DNA of 64,000 bases from Kiloniellaceae bacterium (GTDB lineage Bacteria > Pseudomonadota > Alphaproteobacteria > Kiloniellales > J153). A model generated the notes under the pieces. It did not search any database. It was given only the letters and a program-made list of their open reading frames with translations, and was not told the DNA's origin. This document shows positions 8,984 to 19,193 of this stretch, piece after piece. Positions within the stretch are counted from its first letter, which is position 1. Each line of letters starts with the position of its first letter. The translations under genes were made by a program, and so were the position numbers. The DNA lies in assembly GCA_021776135.1 (NCBI GenBank), contig JAJFGL010000036.1, positions 62,001-126,000 on the forward strand. Reading direction: 5' to 3'.

Positions 8984-9372
8984 CGGGTCCGCTCCTGCAG
9001 CTCGACAAAGCGGCGGACGACCCCGGCCTCGAGCCGGGCAAGCGCGCCGCGGGCGGATCTCTCCCTTTCGTCGAGTTCGAGAAACCGGCCGCGGACGACG
9101 TCCCGCAAAGTTTGAAGGTCGTCGCCAGGTACCGCGTTCCGGGTTGAAATGGATACTTCGTCCGCGCACTTCACCAGTGTCCCCTCGTCGATGCCGAGGA
9201 AGCGTTCCGTGCCTTGGGCATCGACATAAACAACCACGCTCGGCACCAGGGCGGCGGCGAAGTCGATGTGCCGGGGAAGAATGCCGAAAGAACCGTTCTG
9301 GGCTTCCGCGACAATCTTCTTGACCTGCCGGTCCAGCAAGACTTCCGTGGGCAGGAGGACTTTGAGGCGCAT
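8980..9372 (-). CDS. atpC: N-type ATPase epsilon subunit
   Basis: This is a 130-residue epsilon subunit. The N-terminal beta-barrel starts MRLKVLLPTEVLLDRQVKKI and contains the conserved NGSFGILPRHIDFAAAL segment, corresponding to the usual GxxGILPxHxPL motif. The C-terminal part is a charged helical hairpin (LDERERSARGALARLE). The gene sits second in the operon directly after atpD, the N-ATPase order, whereas housekeeping operons usually end with atpC. It probably links gamma to the c-ring and may regulate hydrolysis. Confidence 0.93.
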   Translation of the reverse strand: MRLKVLLPTEVLLDRQVKKIVAEAQNGSFGILPRHIDFAAALVPSVVVYVDAQGTERFLGIDEGTLVKCADEVSISTRNAVPGDDLQTLRDVVRGRFLELDERERSARGALARLEAGVVRRFVELQERTR

Positions 9373-9439
9373 GGTTATACCAAGGATCCTTGATGTCAGG
9401 GCGCGGCACGGTTAAAGCGGCGGCGGCATCGCGGGCGGG

Positions 9440-10900
<1,461 letters not shown>

Positions 10901-10950
10901 TTACCGAAAGCCGTGATCGCACACACTAAATGCCTATCGCACAATACGCA

Positions 10951-10964
10951 TTGATCCCCATCAA
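10951..10964. promoter_or_regulatory. FNR/FixK-type box upstream of atpD
   Basis: The sequence TTGATCCCCATCAA is a perfect match to TTGAT-N4-ATCAA, the site bound by FNR, Anr and FixK-type regulators. Its centre is about 69 bp from the atpD ATG, so if the regulator sits at -41.5 the transcript would start near 10916, leaving a leader of about 28 nt. Three similar sites occur in the first 34 kb of the window. Confidence 0.7.
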
Positions 10965-10995
10965 GTTAAAAGCCGCATACCCGGGAGTCCAATAG

Positions 10996-12627
10996 CTACT
11001 GCTGGGTTCGCAGCCGGGAATTCTGGACAAGCGCTATGGTCAGCAGCGGCGCCGCGACGGTGATTGCCGCCACGGTTATCAACAGCCAACCCAGTTCGCT
11101 GTAATCGGCGGGCATCTGTATCGTGTCCGCGGCACGATCCCGGACTTCACGCGTGACTGTATAAATCAGATTCAGGTACTTGGTGCCGAGGCTGCTGGCC
11201 GACAGCGCGAGGTTAGTGAACGACGCCATCACGGCGAAGAACGTCGCCTTGAGATGCGCCGGCGCGTTCTTGGCAATCCAGGCCAGCATGGGAATCATCG
11301 AAATCTGCGCCAGCGGCGATTCGATGGCCGTATCCAAGATGGCGATGAAGCGCGCATCGGCGATACCGCCGGTCATGGCCGCCGTCCAATCTTGCAGGCC
11401 GTAATAGAGCCCGATGTTGGGCAGCGAAAGAATGCCGGCGGCGATAGTGAGGATCGCCACCACATAGGCGATCGAGCGCCGCGCCATCAGGGGGCGGAGA
11501 AGCACCATGCCGGCAAGCGCCAAACCGGAGGCGGTGAGAGACAAAACCGACAAGAACCGCTGGTCGAATCCGAGGGCGTCGATCTCGAACCACGTCGCGC
11601 CCGGGCCGGGCAGGGGGACGGCCCGAAAAACGAAGATGATGACCGCGGTTCCCACCAAGGTTCGGCGCGCCTCGGGATCGAGCTCAAGGAGCAGCCGGTG
11701 CATGAGAAACAGCACGATGGCCATGGAGCCAAGGAATACGATCTCTTGCGCGAAGGGTGCCTGGCCGAGCCCCATTGTCAGGGCGAAGGCGACGAAGACG
11801 AAGCTGCCGCCGAAGATCCACCAGTTCGGCTCGGTCTCCTGGGCCGGGGCGAACAACCTGCTTTCGATGCTGTCTTCGTTGAAACCCTGCCGGCGCAGCC
11901 CTTGGGCCCGGCGCCGCAAGCTTACGGCGGCGAGGATGACACCGGCGATGGAGATCGCCGGGATAAACAGGGCCAACAGGTAAATATCCGCATAGATCGA
12001 CGCCTTCTCGGCCGCCGACATGACCTCGACGCCCGCGAACATGGTGATGTTCAGGGCCGCCACCGCGATCAACCCGCTCACGATCGCGAAGCGGCCAAGA
12101 GTCTGCATGGTCGTGTGCATCGCTTTCACCTCGCCGTCCGGATACGGCTTGCCTTCGTCGTCGGCGAGCGGGACCGCCTCCACGGTCATGGCATCGGCAA
12201 CGACGTCCTGGACGACATATCCCGATGGCGCCAAGAGGACGCTTATGACAAACCAGGCCTCGGCGCTCATGTAGAAGGTCATCGCCCCGGTGTGGGCGAT
12301 GAGGCCGTACATGATCGCGATACTAAGCGCGATGAGACCGGCGCCGAGATAGACCAGCATGGCTTTCCAGCGCCAAATCAGATCGACCAAATGGCCGATC
12401 GGCATCTTGAGCACCCAGGGTATACCCGCCCAGAAGGTCAATCCGGCGAGGAACGCGGCGGAAAGGTCCAGATACTCCTTGATAAAGAAGGTGCCGACAA
12501 TCGCGGTCAGGCCCGATATCCCGGCGGCGAGATAAATCATCAAGGGGGGGAGGTAAGACCATCGGACCTGGCGCGCGAGATCGAGGATCGTCGCGTCGAA
12601 CCAGCGGCCCAAGGCAGTGCCGGTCAT
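10996..12627 (-). CDS. MFS-type transporter, folate/biopterin (FBT)-like
   Basis: This 543-residue protein has about 12-14 membrane segments. The region around APSGYVVQDVVADAMTVEAV matches the conserved loop of the folate-biopterin transporter family, where a QD..ADA pattern is usual, and KMPIGHLVDLIWRWKAML resembles the first cytoplasmic loop. Family members carry folates, biopterins or in some cases amino acids; the substrate here is not known. The gene lies upstream of and parallel to atpD but is separated by 107 bp that contain the FNR box, so it is probably a separate transcription unit. It diverges from the aminotransferase gene at 12678. Confidence 0.7.
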   Translation of the reverse strand: MTGTALGRWFDATILDLARQVRWSYLPPLMIYLAAGISGLTAIVGTFFIKEYLDLSAAFLAGLTFWAGIPWVLKMPIGHLVDLIWRWKAMLVYLGAGLIALSIAIMYGLIAHTGAMTFYMSAEAWFVISVLLAPSGYVVQDVVADAMTVEAVPLADDEGKPYPDGEVKAMHTTMQTLGRFAIVSGLIAVAALNITMFAGVEVMSAAEKASIYADIYLLALFIPAISIAGVILAAVSLRRRAQGLRRQGFNEDSIESRLFAPAQETEPNWWIFGGSFVFVAFALTMGLGQAPFAQEIVFLGSMAIVLFLMHRLLLELDPEARRTLVGTAVIIFVFRAVPLPGPGATWFEIDALGFDQRFLSVLSLTASGLALAGMVLLRPLMARRSIAYVVAILTIAAGILSLPNIGLYYGLQDWTAAMTGGIADARFIAILDTAIESPLAQISMIPMLAWIAKNAPAHLKATFFAVMASFTNLALSASSLGTKYLNLIYTVTREVRDRAADTIQMPADYSELGWLLITVAAITVAAPLLTIALVQNSRLRTQQ

Positions 12628-12677
12628 GTCAGGAACGGTATGTGCGGCATGGGCGATTCTTGGTATAACTGGACACT

Positions 12678-13859
12678 ATGAGAAATCATAACCTCTGGAT
12701 CTCCAAGAACGTATCGAATATCGCCATTTCCGCGATTAAGGTCATGGCGATGCGAAGCGCCAAGGTCGAAGGCGCGGCCTCACTAGCATGGGGCGTGCCG
12801 TCGTTCAAAACGCCTGAATATATACGCCGCGCGGTGGAACAAAGTCTCGAAACGGACCCCGACATTGGGAAGTACGCGCTTCCCGACGGCCTGCCCGAGC
12901 TCCGTTCCTTGGCCGCGAAGGCGCACTTCGCGGCAACCGGGATCGGCGTGGATGCCGATCGGAACGTCATGATAACGGCCGGTAATATGCAAGGGCTGAA
13001 CGCCTTGCTTCACGCGATCGTCGATCCGGGCGACCAAATCATCGTGACCGACCCGGGTTTCGCGTCGCACGTCCAGCAAATACGGCTTTGCGGCGGCGAA
13101 GCGGAGTACTGGAAGATGAACGAGGCCGAGGATTGGCGTCTCGATGTCGATGCCCTGGCCGATCTGATAACCGCCAGAACCAAGGGAATTGTTCTGGTTT
13201 CTCCGTCGAATCCGACCGGCAAGATTTTTTCCGAGGAGGAACTCCGCCGCGTCGGGCACCTGGCCAAGGACCGGGATATTCTTGTGTTACTGGACGATCC
13301 CTACTCACACTTCACTTACGAGAATAAGAACCTCTATTTCAATTTGGCCTCTGTCCCTGAGTTCACGGATCGCATGGCCTACCTTTTCACGTTCTCGAAG
13401 GCCTATGCCATGAGCGGTTGGCGTCTGGGTTATATGATCGTCCCGGAATTTCTTAAACGCCAAGTCCTTAAGGTTCACGACGCGACAATCATTTGCACGC
13501 CGCGCATCTCTCAAGTAGCCGGTATCGCGGCGCTGGCGCAAGAACCCGTGCACCTGAAAGTATTCGAGCGGATCCTCGCCAAGCGCCGGTCGCTTATTTG
13601 CGAACGCTTGGACGCCCTGCCTCACGTTTTCGACTACGTGAAACCCGAAGGCGCTTATTACGTCTTCCCAAGGATAGTCGCCGAACACGCGGATTCGTTT
13701 GAGTTTTCGGCCAAGCTTCTTGACCGGGCAAAAGTGACGGTTACACCGGGCAAGGCTTTTGGGCCCAGCGGGGAGCACCACGTCCGCATGGCTTATTGCG
13801 TCGAAGACGAGGTCATCGAAACCGCGTTCGACCGCATGGAAAAATATTTTGGCCGGTGA
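12678..13859 (+). CDS. class I/II PLP-dependent aminotransferase
   Basis: This is a 393-residue fold-type I aminotransferase of the aspartate aminotransferase superfamily. It shows SPSNPTGKIFSEEELRR (substrate/PLP pocket), LLDDPYSHF (Asp and Tyr that hold the PLP ring) and TFSKAYAMSGWRLGYM with the Schiff-base lysine in FSKA. A C-terminal arginine for the substrate carboxylate is in HHVRMAYCVED. The N-terminal 30 residues are typical in length. The amino donor cannot be deduced. The gene stands alone on the plus strand, with divergent transporter and convergent efflux genes. Confidence 0.88.
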   Translation: MRNHNLWISKNVSNIAISAIKVMAMRSAKVEGAASLAWGVPSFKTPEYIRRAVEQSLETDPDIGKYALPDGLPELRSLAAKAHFAATGIGVDADRNVMITAGNMQGLNALLHAIVDPGDQIIVTDPGFASHVQQIRLCGGEAEYWKMNEAEDWRLDVDALADLITARTKGIVLVSPSNPTGKIFSEEELRRVGHLAKDRDILVLLDDPYSHFTYENKNLYFNLASVPEFTDRMAYLFTFSKAYAMSGWRLGYMIVPEFLKRQVLKVHDATIICTPRISQVAGIAALAQEPVHLKVFERILAKRRSLICERLDALPHVFDYVKPEGAYYVFPRIVAEHADSFEFSAKLLDRAKVTVTPGKAFGPSGEHHVRMAYCVEDEVIETAFDRMEKYFGR

Positions 13860-13949
13860 GGAGATTCACCGAATTGTGACTTCGGCTTGGTCTAAGTCGA
13901 CGGAACAGATTCCTTATCCATGGAGGCTACGGGGTGCGCTTCGCTGGCT

Positions 13950-15176
13950 CTAGTTGGTTACCCTGATGCCGCCTCGCGGGGCGATGAGAGTGTCATCGGC
14001 GATCCGGCTGCTCGGGTGGAGCACGATCCGCGTGCCCGCCTCGACGCCGCGCGTTATCTCGGCTGCAAGACCGTCGCGGTGCCCGAGTTCTACGTGGCGG
14101 CGCCGGGCCCGCCCTTCCTCGGCGGCGAACAGTGCCCAGTGCGGCCCGTCGCGGAACAGGGCCGTCAAGGGCACCTTGAGCACCTCCGCGCCCTCCCAAA
14201 GCACGACGCGGACCTCTACCCGGTAGCCGTGGCCGAGCCGTTGCCGGCGCGCCGTCGGATCGGTGAAATCGATGACGATGTTGACGCGTTGCTCCTCGAT
14301 GCCCAGGGCCGAGACCTTGGTGAAGCCGTAGGGCTCGATGCGGCGCACGACGCCGGCGAGCGGCGCGCCGCCACCCCACTCGTCGATGATCACCTTCTGG
14401 CCCGATTCGACCCTGACCGCCTCGGAGGACAGCAGGTCGGCGACGATTTCGAGGTCGTCCAAATCGCCAATCTCGGCCAAGGGGTCGCCGGCCTGGATCA
14501 CGCCCTCGCTCTCGCGCAGGAGGCGCAGGATCCGCCCGCCGACGGGTGCGGTGATCGGCACACACTCGCACGTGCCGTGGGTCGACTGCGTTTCTACCGG
14601 CGACAGCAAACGCGCGCGGGCTTGCTTCAGTTCGAACTCGCGCATGCGCAATCGCGCCTGCGCCGTCGCCACCGCCGCCCTGCGGGTCTTAAAGGCGCGT
14701 TCGGCCTCGTCGAGAGCGCGCTGCGAGATCGTGCCCTTGCGGATCAGCTGGCGCGCCCGTTCGAGTTCGGCGAGGACGAATGCGAGTTCGGCCGCGGCTT
14801 CGTCGAGTTCCGCGCGGGCAAGTTCCTGGGCCGACCCGGCAGCCTGGACCGCGGCTTGCGCTTCGCTCTCACTGCGCACGTCCAGGAAGTCGGGATCGGC
14901 CGGTTCGATCTGGGCCACGACGGTTTGGTCGGAAATAACCTGGTCGCCGACATCGAGCTCGATCCGGCGTAGCCGTCCGCCGATCGGCGCCGAGAGCACG
15001 AAGACGTCGCGCACACGGGTCTCGCCTTCTTCATCGACGGTCTCAATCATCGGGCCGCGTTCGACGAGAACCAGGTCCACCGGCACCGCCTGTGGCCGGA
15101 AGGCATAGACCAGCCCGGCCAGCAAGGTGAGGACGAGCACGCCCCACAGCGCAAAACGTTGCCATTTCACGGTCAT
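13950..15176 (-). CDS. HlyD-family periplasmic adaptor (efflux)
   Basis: This 408-residue membrane fusion protein has one N-terminal membrane anchor (FALWGVLVLTLLAGLVYAF), a first lipoyl half (SAPIGGRLRRIELDVGDQV), a long Ala/Glu/Arg coiled coil (residues 90-190), the second lipoyl half (ITAPVGGRILRLLRESEGVI) and a beta-barrel domain. It ends the transcript ATPase - FtsX permease - adaptor, the layout of MacAB-like or DevABC-like exporters. A small insertion with CECVP between coiled coil and second lipoyl half is uncommon. The exported substrate is not known. Confidence 0.88.
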   Translation of the reverse strand: MTVKWQRFALWGVLVLTLLAGLVYAFRPQAVPVDLVLVERGPMIETVDEEGETRVRDVFVLSAPIGGRLRRIELDVGDQVISDQTVVAQIEPADPDFLDVRSESEAQAAVQAAGSAQELARAELDEAAAELAFVLAELERARQLIRKGTISQRALDEAERAFKTRRAAVATAQARLRMREFELKQARARLLSPVETQSTHGTCECVPITAPVGGRILRLLRESEGVIQAGDPLAEIGDLDDLEIVADLLSSEAVRVESGQKVIIDEWGGGAPLAGVVRRIEPYGFTKVSALGIEEQRVNIVIDFTDPTARRQRLGHGYRVEVRVVLWEGAEVLKVPLTALFRDGPHWALFAAEEGRARRRHVELGHRDGLAAEITRGVEAGTRIVLHPSSRIADDTLIAPRGGIRVTN

Positions 15177-15182
15177 GGCTCG

Positions 15183-17534
15183 TTACTCCCTGGTCTTGAG
15201 CACGGCGATCAGATCGAGCCGGCCGAGCCGTTGCCGCACAAGATAAGCCGAGGTTAGCGCCGCGGTGAGTCCGATCGCCACGGCCCAGCCGTAGGTCGAA
15301 GGCTGCACGACAAGCGGCACCCGGAACAGTTCGGTCTCAAAGCCGGTCGTCATAAACCAGGCAAGCGCATAACCCACGAGGCAGCCCAGCGGCAGGGCGC
15401 AGAACACGATCAACGCCACCTCGCCGAGCAGGATGTAAGCGATCTCCGCATGCCCGAAGCCAAGCACCCGCAGGGTCGCGAGTTCGCGTCCGCGCTCGGA
15501 CAGCGCGATGCGCACGCTGTTGTAGACCACGCCGAAAGCGAGTATGCAGGCGAAGACGACGAAGAACGATACGTAGATCATCAGAGTCTCGGCCATGGTC
15601 TCGTTGAAGGTGTCAACCGCGGCGCGGAGCAAGGTCACCGACGAGACGGCCGGCAGGGCCTTGAGATCGGCGAAGAGCGCCGGCTCCGCGGTCCGATCGA
15701 CCAGAAGATGGACGTAGTCAACCCGCGGGCTCTCAAGCAGCAGGCGATCGAGGGCCGCGAGGCTCATATAGGCCGGCATGCCGATGTAGGTTTCGAAGAG
15801 CCTGGCGACCGGCACCTGCAGGACCGGACGGCGCCCCTCCAGCACCTCCACCCAGACCAGGTCGCCACGGCCGACCCCAAGCTTCCTGGCCAGCATCGTG
15901 GAGAGCAGGAGTCCGCTGGACGGCACCCGTAGCGACACACCCGACACGTCGTAAACCAGGCTCAGTTGCGGCTTGGGAACGACGCCCTGGATCGCCCCTC
16001 TGTGGCTGCGCGGACCGGCCCGGAAGGTCACGCTGACGATACGCCCCGGCTCGACCGCCTGGACGCCCGGCATGCGCGCGAAATCGCGCGTGACCTCGCG
16101 CGAGCGCGATTCGGTCAGGCCGACCGTCACGTCTTGGCGCTGGGCTTCGTGAAAATACACATCGACGATGCGGTCGATCGAATCGAGCCATTGCATGGAG
16201 GTCACCAGAACCGCGACGGCCATGGCGATCCCCGTGGCGGTGAGGAACGACCGCAGTGGCCAACGCAGGAGTTGGCGCAGGACAATTCGCGTTGGCTGAT
16301 CGAGCCAGCGGGCGCTCACCCCGGTCCGGCGGTAGAGGGGCGGCGCCGGAGGACGCATCGCCTCGGCCGGCGGTAACCGCACCGCGCGCCGCACCGCGCC
16401 CAGACTGCCTAGAAGAGCCGCCGCCAGGCTGACCAGCCCGGCCACGGCGAAGACCGCTGGACCGGGCCGGAAGAACAGGAACGGGAAGCGATATAATTCG
16501 GCATAAATCTCGGTGTTAAAACGGCCGAGCCAGGCTCCGGCGGCCCAACCGAGCAGAACGCCGATGCCGGTTATCACTATGACCATCTTAGTGTAATGCC
16601 AGCCGACCTCGGCGTTGCCGTAGCCGAAGGCCTTCATCAGCCCGATCTCGCCGCGCTCGGTCGCGATCAGCCGGGCCAGCACCATGTTCGATAGAAAAGC
16701 GGCGACGATGAGAAAGATGGCCGGCAGGATACTGGTGATGGACTTGAGCTGCTTGATCTCATTCATGAGGAACCAGTTCGAGAGTTGATCGGCGCGCTCA
16801 TAGGCGCCGATACCGCCATAGCGGTCGAGCAGGCGGTCGAGCCGCGCGATCGCCTCGGGCGCGCTCGTCCCGCGCAGGAGCGAAAGAGACACCGCGTTGA
16901 AGGCGCCTTCGAGATCGAACGCCGCCTCGAGCGCCTCGCGCCCGATCCACAGGATCCCGAAGCGTTTGTCGTCGGGCATCAACTGGCCCGGACCGATGGC
17001 ATAGACGTATTCGGGCGAGAGCGCGATGCCGACGATGTCGAGCGTCCGCTTGCGCCCGTTGACGGTGGCACGAAGCCGGTCGCCCGGTCCCAGGCCGTGG
17101 GCTCCGGCGAAGGGCTCGCTCAGGACCACCTCATCCGGATGTCCCGGTGCGACCAAGCGGCCGGCGCGCAAGGCCAGGCGATTGAGAACGGATTCGCGGC
17201 GTTCGGGAATTGAGACCAATTGGCCTGTGACCGGCTCCTCGAACCCCTCCACGTCGAGGGTGGCGAACTCGACGATCCGGGTCTCGACCGTCTGGACTCC
17301 GTCAATCTCGGCGATGCGTTCGGCCAGCTTCTCGGGCGCGCGCTTGACGTTCGCGAAGACCTCGGCGAAGCGGTAGCGCTCGTAATAGGCGGCCGCCGTA
17401 TCCTCCAGCGCCTCGATCGAGCTGAGCGACATGACCAGCACCGCGACGCCGGAGGCAACGACCAAAGCGATCGCGATCACCTGACCGCGCAACCGCGACA
17501 GGTCGCGGACCAGCTTGCGATCGAGGGCGCGCAT
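15183..17534 (-). CDS. FtsX-type ABC transporter permease (two FtsX domains)
   Basis: The protein has about 783 residues: an N-terminal helix (VIAIALVVASGVAVLVMSL), an extracytoplasmic domain, a block of three helices around residues 260-390, a second single helix plus periplasmic domain, and a final FtsX domain with three helices (LMIYVSFFVVFACILAFGVV and after). This duplicated architecture is that of large LolC/MacB-related permeases. I prefer the ATG at 17534 because the GTG codons at 17546 and 17543 lie too close to the upstream GGAG. It forms an exporter with the ATPase upstream and adaptor downstream. GEVALIVFCALPLG and the SERGRELATLRVLGFGHAEI coupling region are family-typical. Confidence 0.88.
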   Translation of the reverse strand: MRALDRKLVRDLSRLRGQVIAIALVVASGVAVLVMSLSSIEALEDTAAAYYERYRFAEVFANVKRAPEKLAERIAEIDGVQTVETRIVEFATLDVEGFEEPVTGQLVSIPERRESVLNRLALRAGRLVAPGHPDEVVLSEPFAGAHGLGPGDRLRATVNGRKRTLDIVGIALSPEYVYAIGPGQLMPDDKRFGILWIGREALEAAFDLEGAFNAVSLSLLRGTSAPEAIARLDRLLDRYGGIGAYERADQLSNWFLMNEIKQLKSITSILPAIFLIVAAFLSNMVLARLIATERGEIGLMKAFGYGNAEVGWHYTKMVIVITGIGVLLGWAAGAWLGRFNTEIYAELYRFPFLFFRPGPAVFAVAGLVSLAAALLGSLGAVRRAVRLPPAEAMRPPAPPLYRRTGVSARWLDQPTRIVLRQLLRWPLRSFLTATGIAMAVAVLVTSMQWLDSIDRIVDVYFHEAQRQDVTVGLTESRSREVTRDFARMPGVQAVEPGRIVSVTFRAGPRSHRGAIQGVVPKPQLSLVYDVSGVSLRVPSSGLLLSTMLARKLGVGRGDLVWVEVLEGRRPVLQVPVARLFETYIGMPAYMSLAALDRLLLESPRVDYVHLLVDRTAEPALFADLKALPAVSSVTLLRAAVDTFNETMAETLMIYVSFFVVFACILAFGVVYNSVRIALSERGRELATLRVLGFGHAEIAYILLGEVALIVFCALPLGCLVGYALAWFMTTGFETELFRVPLVVQPSTYGWAVAIGLTAALTSAYLVRQRLGRLDLIAVLKTRE

Positions 17535-17539
17535 AGCTA

Positions 17540-18283
17540 TCACCACTCCAACTCGTGCGCCGGACGGCGGCGCTCATTGGTCCAGGTATCGACGATCCTG
17601 CCGTCGCCAAAACAGAACACGCGGTCGGCCATGTCGGCGATCATTCTGTTATGCGTGATGAGTGCCGTTGTCGTGCCGAGCTCGCGGTTGACCTTCTCAA
17701 TTGCCTCCAGGACCAGGATGCCGGTTTCGCTGTCCAGCGCACCGGTCGGCTCGTCGCACAATAAGATGTCGGGTTGCTTGGCGATAGCGCGGGCGATAGC
17801 GACGCGCTGCTGCTCGCCGCCGGAGAGCTGGGCTGGAAAATGATCGAGGCGGTCGCTGAGCCGGACCAGCGCAAGCGCGTCGGCCGGCGCCATCGGCGCC
17901 CGCGCGATCTCGGTCACGAGGGACACGTTTTCAAGGGCCGTCAGGCTCGGGATCAGGTTGTAGAACTGGAATACGAAGCCTACGTGATCACGCCGGTATC
18001 GCGTCTGCGCGGCCTCGTCGTGGGCGCTCAGTTCCACGCCGCGAAAAGAGACCTGTCCGGAGGTCGGCGTATCGAGGCCGCCCAGGATATTGAGCAAGGT
18101 CGACTTCCCGCTCGCGGAGGGGCCGAGCAGCACGACCAACTCCGACTCACGCAGGTCGAGGTCAAGACCGCGCAGTGCGTGCACCTCGACCTCGCCCGTG
18201 CGGTAAACCTTGGTCAGGCCGCGCGCGCTAAGTGCCACTCGGTCTTCGGTGCGGCCGCTCGATTTGGGTTGCGGGGCGGTCAT
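17540..18283 (-). CDS. ABC transporter ATP-binding protein (LolD/MacB type)
   Basis: This is a 247-residue ATPase with Walker [16 protein letters not shown]-loop in [14 protein letters not shown], signature [14 protein letters not shown], Walker B in [16 protein letters not shown] and the switch histidine in ALITHNRM. The stretch [20 protein letters not shown] and the [16 protein letters not shown] motif are typical of the LolD/MacB/FtsE subfamily, which pairs with FtsX-fold permeases. It starts the efflux transcript; an FNR-like site with one mismatch lies about 77 bp upstream. Confidence 0.92.
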   Translation of the reverse strand: MTAPQPKSSGRTEDRVALSARGLTKVYRTGEVEVHALRGLDLDLRESELVVLLGPSASGKSTLLNILGGLDTPTSGQVSFRGVELSAHDEAAQTRYRRDHVGFVFQFYNLIPSLTALENVSLVTEIARAPMAPADALALVRLSDRLDHFPAQLSGGEQQRVAIARAIAKQPDILLCDEPTGALDSETGILVLEAIEKVNRELGTTTALITHNRMIADMADRVFCFGDGRIVDTWTNERRRPAHELEW

Positions 18284-18359
18284 TGCGCTGCGCTTGTCCG
18301 TTGTTCGTCATCGCGGGGCTTGAGCCTGCTTACTTAGCCAATTTCTCCGCCGGAACACA

Positions 18360-18373
18360 TTGACTCAGATCAG
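18360..18373. promoter_or_regulatory. possible FNR/FixK-like site upstream of the ABC exporter operon
   Basis: TTGACTCAGATCAG matches TTGAY-N4-RTCAA at nine of ten defined positions. It lies 76 bp upstream of the ATPase start at 18283, the same distance as the perfect boxes elsewhere in the window. A chance match is quite possible for a single imperfect site. Confidence 0.35.
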
Positions 18374-18391
18374 CGAAGCGCTCTAGCCGGT

Positions 18392-19030
18392 TTAGGCGCG
18401 GGCCCGCAGCTTGCTCGCCGTGGCGATGACGCAGAGGCCCAGGATCGCACCGGCCGCGGCGAGTCCTGAATCCTTCTGGGCGTCGAAGACGTCGCCCTGC
18501 GTGCCGAGAAACGCGAAGGCCGCCTCCGGATCCACGATCTCGGCGATGGCCCACTCCAGGATTTCATACAGACTGCTGAGCGCCATAACCGACGCGAGGC
18601 TTAGGGCGTAGAGCCAGGGGCCTGAAGCCCGCGTCCCGCGCCCGGCGGCTTCGCGCAAAGGATAGCTGAAGAACAGCCCAAATATGAAATGGACGAGCCG
18701 ATCGTAGTGGTTGCGTTCCAGATTCCAGGCCTCCTGAAGCCAGAATCCCATGGGGGATTCGGAATAGGTATAGTGCGCCCCCACCGCGTGCAGGCTCAAG
18801 AACACCGCGATCAGCGTGTAGGACAGGTCGGACAAGGGAAAGACGCGATATGTCGCGACCAGCAGGCCGGCGAAGGCGAAGACAAGCAGATTCTCAAGAA
18901 ACCAGTCGAATCGATTGAACGGCGCGATGGCCGCGGCCAACCAAACGGCGCCGTAGACGGCCACCAGGATATGCAACACGCGATTGTCCGCGAAATTGGC
19001 CCGAACGCGCATCGAGGCGGTTGTAAACAT
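18392..19030 (-). CDS. DUF2238 (YjdF-like) integral membrane protein
   Basis: This hydrophobic protein of about 212 residues has six or seven helices. The motifs NHYDRLVHFIFGLFFSYPLRE and LYEILEWAIAEIVDP followed by FLGTQGDVFDAQKDSGLAAAG (given here in parts) are the conserved acidic and histidine segments of the DUF2238 / YjdF family, whose function is unknown. I take the ATG at 19030; the longer frame begins with a TTG at 19087 and a Cys/Arg-rich stretch that is not family-like. It stands alone between the efflux operon and the divergent M50 protease gene. Confidence 0.75.
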   Translation of the reverse strand: MFTTASMRVRANFADNRVLHILVAVYGAVWLAAAIAPFNRFDWFLENLLVFAFAGLLVATYRVFPLSDLSYTLIAVFLSLHAVGAHYTYSESPMGFWLQEAWNLERNHYDRLVHFIFGLFFSYPLREAAGRGTRASGPWLYALSLASVMALSSLYEILEWAIAEIVDPEAAFAFLGTQGDVFDAQKDSGLAAAGAILGLCVIATASKLRARA

Positions 19031-19116
19031 TTTGCCGGATTTCAACTCCACAACGCATTTTCGACAAGAATGCCTTGGCCTTGGCAATGTTTTTCGATTG
19101 GGGCGCCGGCCGGGCG

Positions 19117-19170
19117 GGTAAATTTAGCTGTTTCCGGCAGAATGGTAAATTTAGCTGTTTCCGGCAGAAT
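19117..19170. repeat. perfect 27-bp tandem duplication in the promoter region of the M50 protease gene
   Basis: Two identical 27-bp units, 19117-19143 and 19144-19170, lie side by side and end 23 bp before the ATG of the site-2 protease gene. Each unit is AT-richer than its surroundings (GGTAAATTTAGCTG start, TTTCCGGCAGAAT end). The duplication therefore covers the likely promoter or operator of 19194. It could duplicate a binding site, or be a recent slippage event. Confidence 0.85.
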
Positions 19171-19193
19171 GCCGGTGCGAGAATAGCAGGATC

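Noticed and set aside
8669-9409. 246-residue reading frame covering atpQ and atpC
   Set aside because: Its first 142 residues run through atpC in another frame and resemble no protein; the ATGA overlap at 8983 defines atpQ.
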